Part shown: positions 1-7,854 of the stretch, piece by piece
Numbering within the stretch: the first letter of the stretch is position 1
Layout of the letters: the number at the start of each line of letters is the position of its first letter
From: Halonatronomonas betaini
Lineage (GTDB): Bacteria > Bacillota > Halanaerobiia > Halanaerobiales > Halarsenatibacteraceae
Assembly (NCBI RefSeq): GCF_015666175.1
Contig: NZ_JADPIE010000001.1
Coordinates: forward strand, 501,741-565,740
Length of the DNA stretch: 64,000 bases
Direction: 5' to 3'
Made by a program: the position numbers and the translations under genes
The notes under the pieces: generated by a model
Told to the model about the DNA's origin: nothing
Seen by the model: the letters and a program-made list of their open reading frames with translations, nothing else
The model's database searches: none

Positions 1-285
1 AACTGGTTACAACTACCTGCAGAAGCATCAGCTCCATTATTGCTAGGGATAGTAAGAAGAGAACTTGCAGTTCTTCCCTTACTGGAGATGGGTTTAAATT
101 CTGTCCAGTTATTTGTAGGTGCAGTAGTGGCTCTTTTTTATGTTCCCTGTATTGCTGTCCTGGCTATGCTTGCCAGGGAGTTCAATTTAAAGCTAGCAAC
201 TAAAGTATTAGTTTTAACAGTTGGAATATCATTTTTATTAGGAGGAATTTTTGCTAGAATAGGTAATTTAATTTTGATGTTTTGA
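1..285 (+). CDS. feoB: Ferrous iron transporter FeoB, C-terminal end (partial)
   Basis: The reading frame is open from base 1, so this is the 3' end of a gene that begins before the window. About 94 residues are present. They contain the Gate-type segment [14 protein letters not shown], with the Cys-containing [11 protein letters not shown] stretch typical of the last membrane helices of FeoB, and a final hydrophobic helix. FeoB is the GTP-dependent inner-membrane Fe(II) importer of anaerobes; its G domain would lie upstream and is not visible. The stop overlaps the 3' end of the convergent desaturase gene by 18 bases, so no separate terminator fits between them. Confidence 0.85.
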   Translation, partial: NWLQLPAEASAPLLLGIVRRELAVLPLLEMGLNSVQLFVGAVVALFYVPCIAVLAMLAREFNLKLATKVLVLTVGISFLLGGIFARIGNLILMF

Positions 286-1755
286 ATCTAACTTTTCAGA
301 GACAAGCCGGGCACCAGTTATTACCATAGGTATACTTGAACCAGGATTAACTGAGCCACCAACAAAAAATAGGTTCTCATATTTTTCACTGTTTTTATTA
401 ATGCTGGTGCCCTGATTTTTATCCCGATCCCCAACAACTCCATAAATAGCTCCCCTATTAGCAAAATATTTACTTGCAAAATCTGAAGGCATAAAAGTCT
501 TCTCAAATAAAATTCTCTCCTTTAGATCATCCATTCCCATCCATTCTAGTTTATCAATAATTTTATTTTTGAATTCAATATAATCTTCAGATTTAAGCTT
601 ATTATTTCTTTGAATATAAGGAACCTGAACAGTTATTTTTAAAGTTGTGAACTCCTTTGAATAATTTTTATTATTAAAACTATTGGTTTTAAGTAGGTGG
701 ATAGAAGGATCATCTGGTAACTTATAATCTTCAAAAATAGTTTTATAGAATTCCTTGCTTTCTTTAGTAAAAAATATATTATGCATTTTTAATTTTTTAT
801 AGTCTCCTTTTATTACAAGGAAAATTATTATGGCTGATGCAGAAGGCTCATATTTAGAGAAATTACTCATAAACTCATCATCTTCATCAGTGATCTGTTG
901 ATAAAAAGGAATCACTTCCATATTTGAGACTATAAAATCCCCCTCATACTTTTCCCCTTTAGCTGTTGAAACAGATTTTATATTATTATTTTTAACTTCT
1001 AAGTCTTTTACTCTCTGATTAAATATAAATTTAACCTCTAGCTTTTTAGCAAGCTGAAATAAAGCAATAATAATATTATAAAATCCCCCTTCAGGATACC
1101 AGAGGCCATATTCATACTGAAGGAAAGAATAGATGCTAAAAGCAGCAGGAGCTCTATATGGAGATGAACCTGCATAATTAGAAAAGAATTTCAATAATTC
1201 CTGCAAATAATAATTACTAAAAAATCTAGTAATAGTATCATCTAAAGTTGAAAACATATCAAGACCTCTAAAAGTTTTAAAAATACCAAAATAACTTAAA
1301 ACTTCCTGTGGTTTATCTAAGCCTTTCTCGAAGAAAGCTTCTTCTATTAAATCATAGATATCTTCACTATATTTAAAATACCTATTAAGATTATTTTTGT
1401 TCATTTGACTTAAATAAATATTATTATTTTTAGTATTTACAGGATCATTATAAAAATTTAACTTTTTACCATCAGTAAAAAAACCCTTTAATTCAGGGTC
1501 AATTTTTTTTAAATTTACATAATCACTGAAATCTTCACCTGCAAAATCAAATAAGTCTTTTAAAACTGAAGGGTTAAGCAAGCAACTGGGACCAGGTTCA
1601 ACTATAAAATCCTCATATTTAAGTTTATCTATTTTGCCTCCAGGTTTATTATTTTTCTCAATCACAGTTACTTTATAACCTTTACAGCTTAAATCTATAG
1701 CAGCTACAAGGCCTCCCAATCCAGCACCAATTATAATAACCTCTTTTTTACTCAA
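268..1755 (-). CDS. Carotenoid-type FAD desaturase/oxidase (CrtI/CrtN family)
   Basis: The 495-residue protein has an N-terminal dinucleotide-binding fold ([16 protein letters not shown], followed by an acidic strand end and NKPGGK) and the C-terminal FAD signature [16 protein letters not shown], which is the hallmark of phytoene/diapophytoene desaturases and related carotenoid oxidases. Length is normal for the family. It is the last gene of a tight minus-strand operon with an aldehyde dehydrogenase and an isoprenylcysteine-methyltransferase-like protein. That context suggests a CrtP/CrtNb-like terminal oxidase or a desaturase acting on a long isoprenoid (inference). No phytoene or squalene synthase lies in the window. 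The ribosome site AGGAGGATG sits just before the ATG. Confidence 0.8.
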   Translation of the reverse strand: MSKKEVIIIGAGLGGLVAAIDLSCKGYKVTVIEKNNKPGGKIDKLKYEDFIVEPGPSCLLNPSVLKDLFDFAGEDFSDYVNLKKIDPELKGFFTDGKKLNFYNDPVNTKNNNIYLSQMNKNNLNRYFKYSEDIYDLIEEAFFEKGLDKPQEVLSYFGIFKTFRGLDMFSTLDDTITRFFSNYYLQELLKFFSNYAGSSPYRAPAAFSIYSFLQYEYGLWYPEGGFYNIIIALFQLAKKLEVKFIFNQRVKDLEVKNNNIKSVSTAKGEKYEGDFIVSNMEVIPFYQQITDEDDEFMSNFSKYEPSASAIIIFLVIKGDYKKLKMHNIFFTKESKEFYKTIFEDYKLPDDPSIHLLKTNSFNNKNYSKEFTTLKITVQVPYIQRNNKLKSEDYIEFKNKIIDKLEWMGMDDLKERILFEKTFMPSDFASKYFANRGAIYGVVGDRDKNQGTSINKNSEKYENLFFVGGSVNPGSSIPMVITGARLVSEKLDSKHQN

Positions 1756-1788
1756 ACTTCATCCTCCTAAGTCAAATACTAATATTAT

Positions 1789-2367
1789 TTAATATATAAA
1801 TGGAATCATTCTATATTTATCTTTCTTCCACTTTTGATATTTATCGCCAAGTATATTGAGAAGTTTATCTTCTTCTTCTTTGATCCTATGCCGTAATGAC
1901 CATGACATTAAGATGATTGTAATAATAAATGCAATAAAATTTCCTAAATAAACAGGAATAGCAGTGGTTAAAAGCAAAAGACCAAGATAGAGAGGGTGTC
2001 TTATAAATCTATAGGGCCCTTTACTTACAAGTTCCTGATCTTCATCTACTTCAACTGCTCTGGTAAAATAATCCCCGAGTAAAAATGATGACCAATATCT
2101 GAGTATAATTCCAAATAAATAAATAGCCAGCCCAAAAATTCTGGCACCTTCAATTAAATTAACTGGAATTGTTCCAACATTGGCTATAGTTAATATTATT
2201 GTTGATAAGATTGAAATTAAAATTGAAGCTAAGATAAATCTAAAACTTTTGCTCTTTTTCCTCTCTTCACCACCAGGAGATGGAAAGATCCTGAATTCAG
2301 CCCACCAGAGTATAGTAATAATTACAAAGGTAATAGTCTGCCAGTCTAACTGTAAATATTCAGCCAT
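1789..2367 (-). CDS. Isoprenylcysteine carboxyl methyltransferase-like membrane protein
   Basis: The 192-residue integral membrane protein has about five hydrophobic segments and the ICMT/PEMT-type signature GPYRFIRHPLYLG near residue 125, followed by the C-terminal helix with a conserved E-E-x-x-L pattern. This family uses S-adenosylmethionine to methylate membrane-embedded acceptors. Its start lies one base after the stop of the aldehyde dehydrogenase, and the FAD desaturase follows, so the three are almost certainly translated from one mRNA. A carboxyl group made on an isoprenoid by the dehydrogenase is the most economical substrate to propose (inference). A generic phospholipid or NnrU-like role cannot be excluded. 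Confidence 0.75.
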   Translation of the reverse strand: MAEYLQLDWQTITFVIITILWWAEFRIFPSPGGEERKKSKSFRFILASILISILSTIILTIANVGTIPVNLIEGARIFGLAIYLFGIILRYWSSFLLGDYFTRAVEVDEDQELVSKGPYRFIRHPLYLGLLLLTTAIPVYLGNFIAFIITIILMSWSLRHRIKEEEDKLLNILGDKYQKWKKDKYRMIPFIY

Positions 2368-3912
2368 TTAATTATCTCCTCCTTTTAAAAACTTGATCAT
2401 GAAACCTATTAATCCAGGAATTTTGCTAACCTTAAAACCTGCCCCAAAATTCACCTCAAGAAACTCCTTTAATCCCTGATAGGTCTCATTATTATAAGGA
2501 AACCAGTTAATCTCTGTATCTTTGTTGCTTTTATTAATCATAATTGACTTTTGATTAGTAAATGACCTTAAACCCTCTGGACCATGATATCTACCAATTC
2601 CACTATTTTTAGTACCTCCAAAGGGCAAATCTGGATTACCAACATTTTTAATTAAATCATTAATCATACAATTGCCAGTTTCTAAAGAACTGGCAACTCT
2701 TTTAGCTTTATCAATATCCTTAGTCCAGATACTGGAGTTTAATCCATAATCAGAGTCATTAGCCAGTTCAATCGCCTCATCTGTATCTTTAAATTTAATA
2801 ATAGGAATTACTGGTCCAAAAGTTTCCTCCCTGGCAATTTCCATTTCATGACTTACTTTATTCATGATAACCGGTCCAGGCTGATTATTTTTTCTGCCAT
2901 CAAATAAAATTTCAGCTCCAGAATCCAGTGCTTTTTTGATCTGTTTTTCAACTTTACCTGCCTGATCAGGGTGGGTAAAAGGACCAATATCTCCAGATGT
3001 AGGGTCCTTTGTAAATCTTATCTTACTGGCTTCCTCTTTAACTAATTTAATAAAATCATCTGCAACATTTTCCTGAACATAAAGCCGCTCAATACTAACG
3101 CATAGCTGACCGGTATTTGCAAATCCTCCATAAGCAGCAGCCTTGCTGGCCCTTATTAAATTAGCATCATCAAAAACAATCATTGGATCTTTACCACCTA
3201 GCTCCAGTTCAACTGGTATTAAGTTCTGACTGGCAGCTTCCATTATTTTTTTGCCAGTTCCTACACTTCCAGTAAAAAATATTTTATCAGGACTGGCTGC
3301 TATAATTTTAGCACCAGTATCACCATAACCATGCATTACCTGTATTAACCCATCAGGTATTCTTTCAACTGAATTAATAATATCTCCAACATACTGGCCA
3401 ACAGCTGGAGTCATTTCAGAAGGTTTCAAAATCACTCCATTTCCTGCTGCTATAGCTGTAATAGTTGGATTGATAGCAAGCTGAAAAGGGTAATTCCAGG
3501 GAGAGATTACAGCTACTACTCCCAGTGGTTGATATTCTACATAGGCTCTATTTCCAGGGGCAGTCATAGGTGTTGACCTCTTTTCAGGTGCTAAAAACTT
3601 ATTGATTCTTTTTTCGTAATATTTTATTAGCTCCAGACTGGGGTAAATATCAGCCATTAGAGCTTCTAAATTAGTTTTGCCAGAATCTTTAGTAATCAAA
3701 TCTACAAGATTATCTATATCAGCAGTTATTGATTGTCTCAAAACTTTTAAAGCTTCACTTCTTTCTTGTAAAGAAGCTTTAGCCCATTGTTTTTGAGCTT
3801 CTCTGGCTTTCAGGAAAGCTGATTGTATTTCAGTTTCATCAGAAATTTTATATTCATCGATCACTTGATTATCCAGTGGGCTTTTATTTATAATAAAATT
3901 GTCAGTAGTCAT
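2368..3912 (-). CDS. NAD(P)-dependent aldehyde dehydrogenase
   Basis: The 514-residue ALDH-superfamily protein shows the Rossmann region SPWNYPFQLAINPT, the general-base motif ELELGGKDP, the nucleophile in NTGQLCVSIERLY, and EETFGPVIPI near the C terminus. All key catalytic residues (Asn, Glu, Cys) are present. The C terminus carries a short hydrophobic tail (IPGLIGFMIKFLKG) that could tether it to the membrane, as in fatty- or carotenoid-aldehyde dehydrogenases. It is first in the operon with the ICMT-like and CrtI-like genes, preceded by GGGGTGA and ATG. The substrate is not readable from sequence; a C30/C40 isoprenoid aldehyde is proposed from context only. Confidence 0.85.
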   Translation of the reverse strand: MTTDNFIINKSPLDNQVIDEYKISDETEIQSAFLKAREAQKQWAKASLQERSEALKVLRQSITADIDNLVDLITKDSGKTNLEALMADIYPSLELIKYYEKRINKFLAPEKRSTPMTAPGNRAYVEYQPLGVVAVISPWNYPFQLAINPTITAIAAGNGVILKPSEMTPAVGQYVGDIINSVERIPDGLIQVMHGYGDTGAKIIAASPDKIFFTGSVGTGKKIMEAASQNLIPVELELGGKDPMIVFDDANLIRASKAAAYGGFANTGQLCVSIERLYVQENVADDFIKLVKEEASKIRFTKDPTSGDIGPFTHPDQAGKVEKQIKKALDSGAEILFDGRKNNQPGPVIMNKVSHEMEIAREETFGPVIPIIKFKDTDEAIELANDSDYGLNSSIWTKDIDKAKRVASSLETGNCMINDLIKNVGNPDLPFGGTKNSGIGRYHGPEGLRSFTNQKSIMINKSNKDTEINWFPYNNETYQGLKEFLEVNFGAGFKVSKIPGLIGFMIKFLKGGDN

Positions 3913-3926
3913 TATTTCACCCCTTT

Positions 3927-3953
3927 ATTATATAATATAATTCTTGGTTTCAA
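3927..3953 (-). promoter_or_regulatory. Possible sigma-A-type promoter of the aldehyde dehydrogenase operon
   Basis: On the minus strand TTGAAA (3953-3948) is followed after 15 bases by TATAAT (3932-3927), about 15-20 bases upstream of the dehydrogenase ATG. The spacer is short; an alternative -10 of TAATAA at 3930-3925 gives 17. Start-site mapping would decide. Confidence 0.35.
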
Positions 3954-4095
3954 CTCTTTTTCCTGCAAATCAGCTTAATATATTCAAATGATAGCTATAT
4001 TTTCACAAATATTTTACTCTTTTAAAGCAGGATATTGCTGTTAAATGTTGAATAATATAGATAGTGTTTGTAAAAAGAACCATATGAGGTGATTT

Positions 4096-5235
4096 ATTAT
4101 AAGAATCGATAGTAATTTACGAAAATCAATTGATATAAATGATGACTTCAAAGAAAATAACGTAATCATAAATGAAGGCGATAGCTTTAGGATTATTCCA
4201 AAAAAGTTAGACCTTAAAAAACTATATATTGAATTAACTACAAAATGCAATTTTGATTGCATTACCTGTATCAGAAACTCCTGGTCAGATTCAATTGATA
4301 TAATGTCCAGCGATACTATTGATAAAATATTTGAACAGATAGTTGAACTCCCAGAACTGGAAACAATTCATTTTGGTGGTTTTGGAGAACCATTAACCCA
4401 TCCAGAATTTTTAGAATTAGCAAAAAAAGTTAAAGCAAAAGGTTATAGAGGAGAGGTTATAACCAATGGTCAATTGCTGGATCAAAAAACTGCAAAAAAA
4501 CTGATAGATATAGATTTTGATAAAATTATTTTCTCTATTGACGCACCAAAAAAAGAAACCCTGGAATCAATTAGAAAGAATGCTGACATTGATATGATCT
4601 TAAATAATATAAAAAATCTTTCAGATCTTAGAACATCAAAAAGCAATCTGGATATCTGGCTTGAATTTGTAGCAATGAAAAGTAATATTGATCAATTAGA
4701 CGATTTACTAAAAATGGCCAATAAATTAAACTTAGATGGTGTATTAATAACCAACCTTATTCCCTATACAGAGGATATGGTTGGAGAAGAACTTTATGAT
4801 ACAGATGAAGAGGAGATCAAATCCAGGATAGGAGGGTATGTTTCGCTTCATACATCCTACCCTGAGATGAAGCTGAGAACTGACAGAAAATGTAACTTTA
4901 TCGAAAATAGATCAGCTTCAATCAACTGGAAGGGAGAGGTTGTTCCCTGTTACCCCTTACTCCATAATTATCAGGTCTACATTTATGGCCGTTGCCGGGA
5001 TAATAAATCTTATAATTATGGTAATGTAAATCATAAGCATCTAAAAGATATCTGGCAGCAGGAAGATTATATTAGATTCCGCTCCAGGGTCAAGCAGGGA
5101 GATTTCCCATCATGTACTGATTGTAAATATGTTGATGGCTGTTCAATGGTTGAAGATAACTCACTTGATTGCTGGGGTAATCAACCAACCTGTGCTGACT
5201 GTCTCTGGTACAGGCAATTAATAGTATGTCCTTAA
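4096..5235 (+). CDS. Radical SAM maturase with SPASM-like domain, probably for tungsten cofactor/AOR; non-AUG start
   Basis: This is a radical SAM protein with Cys51-x3-Cys55-x2-Cys58 (ELTTKCNFDCITC) and a glycine-rich FGGFGEPLTHPEF motif. The C-terminal third is Cys-rich (CTDCKYVDGCSM, CWGNQPTCADC), as in SPASM-type auxiliary clusters. Position just before a Moco/Tuco riboswitch and an AOR gene matches the tungsten-cofactor oxidoreductase maturase family. The first in-frame ATG (4303) lies after the catalytic Cys triad, so the true start must be upstream. The frame is open back to 4093 without ATG, GTG or TTG. GAGGTGA at 4086-4092 points to ATT at 4096 (spacing 3) or ATA at 4099 (spacing 6). 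The start given is therefore an inference; a sequencing error is the alternative. Confidence 0.8.
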   Translation: MIRIDSNLRKSIDINDDFKENNVIINEGDSFRIIPKKLDLKKLYIELTTKCNFDCITCIRNSWSDSIDIMSSDTIDKIFEQIVELPELETIHFGGFGEPLTHPEFLELAKKVKAKGYRGEVITNGQLLDQKTAKKLIDIDFDKIIFSIDAPKKETLESIRKNADIDMILNNIKNLSDLRTSKSNLDIWLEFVAMKSNIDQLDDLLKMANKLNLDGVLITNLIPYTEDMVGEELYDTDEEEIKSRIGGYVSLHTSYPEMKLRTDRKCNFIENRSASINWKGEVVPCYPLLHNYQVYIYGRCRDNKSYNYGNVNHKHLKDIWQQEDYIRFRSRVKQGDFPSCTDCKYVDGCSMVEDNSLDCWGNQPTCADCLWYRQLIVCP

Positions 5236-5245
5236 CACAATATAG

Positions 5246-5348
5246 GTAACTCCTCCGAGCAGTAGTTCCTAAAGATAAAAATCCAGGGAGCTGCTGCCGA
5301 TGGGTCAGCAGGAGAAATCCACTGGCCTCCCACTCTTGGAAAGGAGCA
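5246..5348 (+). promoter_or_regulatory. Molybdenum/tungsten cofactor riboswitch (Moco RNA motif; Tuco-like)
   Basis: The stretch carries the conserved blocks of the Moco RNA: CTCCGAGC, CCTAAAG, CCAGGGAG, a GGA-GAAA-TCC tetraloop hairpin, GGCCTCCCA and TTGGAAAGGAG. P1 can form between CTCCT (5250-5254) and AGGAG (5342-5346). The distance between CGAGC and CCTAAAG is only a few bases, leaving no room for a P3 stem; that form has been linked in the literature to tungsten cofactor. It starts 11 bases after the maturase stop and ends 26 bases before the AOR1 ATG. I see no intrinsic terminator after it. CCTCC segments in the aptamer could pair with the AOR1 ribosome site at 5357-5364, so translational control is plausible. 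Confidence 0.85.
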
Positions 5349-5373
5349 AATATATAAAGGAGGGAATAAAAAA

Positions 5374-7188
5374 ATGAGCAAAATTGGTGAAGCAAAAATC
5401 TTACGAGTCGATTTAACAGCAGGAGAAACTAAAGAAGAAACATTAGCTCCAGAAATGGTCAAAAAGTACTTAGGAGGTAGAGGGCTTGCCTCAAAACTCC
5501 TGGCCGATGAAATTGACCCAGGAATTGACCCCTTAAGTCCAGAAAATAGGTTGATATTTGCTAATGGTCTCTTGACAGGTACCAATGCATCAACAGGTGG
5601 TCGTTACATGGTAGTTACCAAAGGACCATTAACTGGTACCATTGCCTCATCTAACTCAGGCGGTTATTTCGGTGCAGAATTAAGGTTTGCCGGCTATGAT
5701 ATGATAGTATTCCAGGGCAAATCTGAAAAACCAGTCTATCTTCAGTTAATGGATGGCAAGGCAGAGCTTAAAGATGCCAGCCATATCTGGGGTAAGAAAG
5801 TCGATGAGACAACTGATATTTTAGTTGAAGAATCAGGCGATGAAAGAGCCAAAGTTAGCTGTATCGGTCCTGCAGGAGAAAATCAGGTTATGTTTGCCTC
5901 AATTATGAATGACAAAAATAGGGCAGCAGGTCGTACCGGTGTCGGTGCTGTTATGGGCTCAAAGAACCTAAAAGCACTGGTTGTCCGTGGAGATAAAAGC
6001 AACTTTGACTACGATAAAGAAGCATTAATGAAAGTAGTTAAAAAGCAGACCCAGATTATCAAAGATGATGGAGTAACTGGAGAAGGCCTTCCAACCTATG
6101 GTACCAAGGTTTTAGATAATATCATTAACGAGACCGGTGGTTATCCAACCAGAAACTTCCAGGAAGCAACCTTTGAAGGAACAGAAGAAGTATCTGGTGA
6201 GGCTTTAGTAGAAAAGGGTTATCTTCAGAAGAAGAAAGCCTGTTATGCCTGCCCAATAGCCTGTGGCCGTGATACTAAACTGCCTAGTGGCCGTTCCGGT
6301 GAAGGCCCAGAATATGAAACAGGCTGGTCATTTGGTGCCGCCTGTGGAGTTAATGATCTCAATGCCATTACTGAGGCCAATTATATGTGCAATGAGCTCG
6401 GTCTGGATACAATCAGTGCCGGTGCTACCATTGCTGCAGCCATGGAACTCTATGAAAAAGGCCATATCGATAGAGAAAAATTAGAAAATGGCCCTGAATT
6501 AAAGTTTGGCTCCTCAGAAGCAATTGTCTATTACACTAAAGCAATGGCCTATCGTGAAGGTATCGGTGACGATCTAGCTTTAGGCTCAGCCCGTCTAGGT
6601 GAAAAGTATGGTATGCCTGAAGTATCAATGGCAGTTAAAAAGCAGGAACTACCTGCCTATGATCCAAGAGCACTGCAGGGTATGGCTCTTAATTATGCAA
6701 CATCAAACCGTGGTGGCTGTCACGTAAGAGGTTATCTGGTCTCCCCTGAGGTCTTAGGAGTCCCTGAAAAACTGGATCCGCAGGACTTAGAATCCAAGCC
6801 AGAATGGGCTAAGATATTCCAGGACCTAACAGCATTAATTGATTCAATTGGTCTCTGCCTCTTTACATCATTTGCATTAGGAGCAGAAGATTATCAGGAA
6901 TTGGTCAATGCAGTAACAGATTATGATCTCACAACTGAAGAATTCATGGAAATTGGCGATAGAATTTATACCTTAGAGCGTCAGTTCAACCTTGAAGCAG
7001 GTCTAACTAAAGAAGATGATACCCTGCCTAAGAGACTCCTTGAAGAAGGAATCCCTGATGGCCCAATGAAAGGTAAAGTGGCCCATTTAGATAAGATGCT
7101 TCCTAAATATTATGAATTAAGAGGCTGGGATAATAATGGTGTCCCAACTGCAGATACATTAAATAAACTAGGTCTGGATGAACTCTAA
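5374..7188 (+). CDS. aor: Tungsten-containing aldehyde:ferredoxin oxidoreductase (AOR1)
   Basis: The 604-residue protein is full length for the family. The 4Fe-4S ligands are Cys290, Cys293, Cys297 (CYACPIAC) and Cys495 (IGLCLF), almost the same numbering as the Pyrococcus furiosus enzyme. The N-terminal domain has the pterin-binding stretch around AGRTGVGAVMGSKNLKA, and NRGGCHVRG is conserved further on. It oxidises aldehydes to carboxylic acids (or the reverse) with ferredoxin as partner, in the cytoplasm. It lies directly behind a Moco/Tuco riboswitch, with AAGGAGGG 9 bases before the ATG, and is followed without a gap by a MoaD-like gene. Substrate range is not readable. Confidence 0.95.
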   Translation: MSKIGEAKILRVDLTAGETKEETLAPEMVKKYLGGRGLASKLLADEIDPGIDPLSPENRLIFANGLLTGTNASTGGRYMVVTKGPLTGTIASSNSGGYFGAELRFAGYDMIVFQGKSEKPVYLQLMDGKAELKDASHIWGKKVDETTDILVEESGDERAKVSCIGPAGENQVMFASIMNDKNRAAGRTGVGAVMGSKNLKALVVRGDKSNFDYDKEALMKVVKKQTQIIKDDGVTGEGLPTYGTKVLDNIINETGGYPTRNFQEATFEGTEEVSGEALVEKGYLQKKKACYACPIACGRDTKLPSGRSGEGPEYETGWSFGAACGVNDLNAITEANYMCNELGLDTISAGATIAAAMELYEKGHIDREKLENGPELKFGSSEAIVYYTKAMAYREGIGDDLALGSARLGEKYGMPEVSMAVKKQELPAYDPRALQGMALNYATSNRGGCHVRGYLVSPEVLGVPEKLDPQDLESKPEWAKIFQDLTALIDSIGLCLFTSFALGAEDYQELVNAVTDYDLTTEEFMEIGDRIYTLERQFNLEAGLTKEDDTLPKRLLEEGIPDGPMKGKVAHLDKMLPKYYELRGWDNNGVPTADTLNKLGLDEL

Positions 7189-7473
7189 ATGGCAATTAAG
7201 GTAAAACTCTATTCATTATTTAGAAAATATATCGATGATCGCCAGGTTGAATTAAAACCTGAAGAGAATAAAACTGTTCGGGATTTAATAAAAACTCTGG
7301 ATGAAAAATACGATGCAGTCTTTAGTGAAAAATTAATTGGTGAAGAAGAGGCAATCAATCCAGGAGCAATAATCCTGGTCAATGGCCAGAATATTCATCA
7401 TCTGGATAAATTAGATACAAAGTTAAAAGATGGTGACATACTGGCAATTTTTCCTCCATCAGCTGGCGGATAA
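7189..7473 (+). CDS. moaD: MoaD/ThiS-family sulfur carrier next to AOR1
   Basis: The 94-residue beta-grasp protein ends in a free Gly-Gly (IFPPSAGG), the site where thiocarboxylate is formed for dithiolene synthesis of molybdopterin. The central stretch ILVNGQNIHHLD followed by LKDGDILAIFPP is typical of MoaD. The ATG directly follows the stop codon of AOR1 with no spacer, so translation is probably coupled; only a weak ribosome site is visible inside AOR1. The pairing suggests a dedicated role in making AOR cofactor. No MoaE or MoeB partner is present in the window. Confidence 0.85.
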   Translation: MAIKVKLYSLFRKYIDDRQVELKPEENKTVRDLIKTLDEKYDAVFSEKLIGEEEAINPGAIILVNGQNIHHLDKLDTKLKDGDILAIFPPSAGG

Positions 7474-7509
7474 TATACAATAAAAAGTATAAATATACAG
7501 AAACAGATT

Positions 7510-7550
7510 AACCCTGATCCAGTTTGAATCTGGATTGGGGTTAGTTTTTT
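7510..7550 (+). terminator. Rho-independent terminator after AOR1-moaD
   Basis: AACCCTGATCCAG (7510-7522) pairs with CTGGATTGGGGTT (7530-7542), leaving a 7-base loop, and is followed by a run of six T at 7545-7550. It closes the maturase-AOR1-moaD unit. The stretch from 7474 to 7854 holds no gene: it consists of this terminator, a tandem repeat, a promoter and the second riboswitch. Confidence 0.85.
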
Positions 7551-7560
7551 GCTAGCACCT

Positions 7561-7589
7561 GACGGTTACCCGACGGTTACCAAGCGGTT
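7561..7589. repeat. 11-bp tandem repeat (two copies plus a partial third)
   Basis: GACGGTTACCC is followed at once by GACGGTTACCA and then a degraded AGCGGTT. The 11-bp period is about one helical turn and the repeat lies some 55-80 bases upstream of the proposed promoter of the cofactor operon. An operator for a molybdate/tungstate or other regulator is possible; no known box was recognised. Confidence 0.6.
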
Positions 7590-7643
7590 CTATTATAAAA
7601 ATTTCACAAAGTTTTTATAATGATTGGAGTTTTCCCCTATAAT

Positions 7644-7672
7644 TTGATACAATAAATAAAAGTGCATAAATA
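7644..7672 (+). promoter_or_regulatory. Probable promoter of the second riboswitch/cofactor operon
   Basis: TTGATA (7644-7649) is followed after 17 bases by TAAATA (7667-7672). A start about 7 bases later would place the transcript 5' end right at the riboswitch P1 stem (7680). A TATAAT at 7638-7643 is an alternative -10. Confidence 0.45.
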
Positions 7673-7679
7673 AACAGAA

Positions 7680-7783
7680 GTCTTCGAGCTAACTTCCTAA
7701 AGATTAAATTTATATCCAGGGAATAATAGCCGCTAGGGTTTGTCAGGAAACTGACTTACCTCCCGTATCTTTGGAAAGGAGAC
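7680..7783 (+). promoter_or_regulatory. Second Moco/Tuco riboswitch aptamer, upstream of the cofactor biosynthesis operon
   Basis: It shares CGAGC, TTCCTAAAG, ATCCAGGGA, the GTCAG-GAAA-CTGAC tetraloop hairpin, ACCTCCCGTATCT and TTGGAAAGGAG with Moco RNAs; the stretch CCTCCCGTATCT also resembles the E. coli moaA leader. P1 is GTCTTC (7680-7685) with GGAGAC (7778-7783). There is again little room for a P3 stem. The 3' side of P1 overlaps a segment that could instead form an antiterminator with 7793-7804, which in turn overlaps a terminator hairpin. This makes a transcriptional OFF switch plausible: ligand stabilises P1, the antiterminator cannot form, and the terminator ends transcription before the gene at 7855. 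Confidence 0.85.
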
Positions 7784-7794
7784 CGTCTTAAAAC

Positions 7795-7820
7795 GGTGTC
7801 TTTTCAGGCACCTATTTTTA
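7795..7820 (+). terminator. Riboswitch-controlled terminator hairpin
   Basis: GGTGTC (7795-7800) pairs with GGCACC (7807-7812) around the loop TTTTCA, followed by TATTTTTATTTATT. The competing antiterminator would pair 7775-7786 with 7793-7804 (11 of 12 positions, one mismatch, one G-U). The two structures share 7795-7800 and exclude each other. Confidence 0.6.
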
Positions 7821-7854
7821 TTTATTAATAGATTACAGGAGGAAAGGTGATTTT

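Noticed and set aside
4041-4262. Minus-strand open frame in the maturase 5' region
   Set aside because: The plus strand of this stretch encodes the radical SAM N terminus with its Cys triad and a ribosome site, and the minus-strand product has no recognisable features.
5090-5585. Two minus-strand open frames over the first riboswitch and the AOR1 start
   Set aside because: They are antisense to a conserved riboswitch and a conserved enzyme and lack ribosome sites.
7189-7473. ThiS (thiamine) instead of MoaD
   Set aside because: Position directly behind AOR and cofactor genes, and no thiamine genes nearby; sequence alone would not decide.
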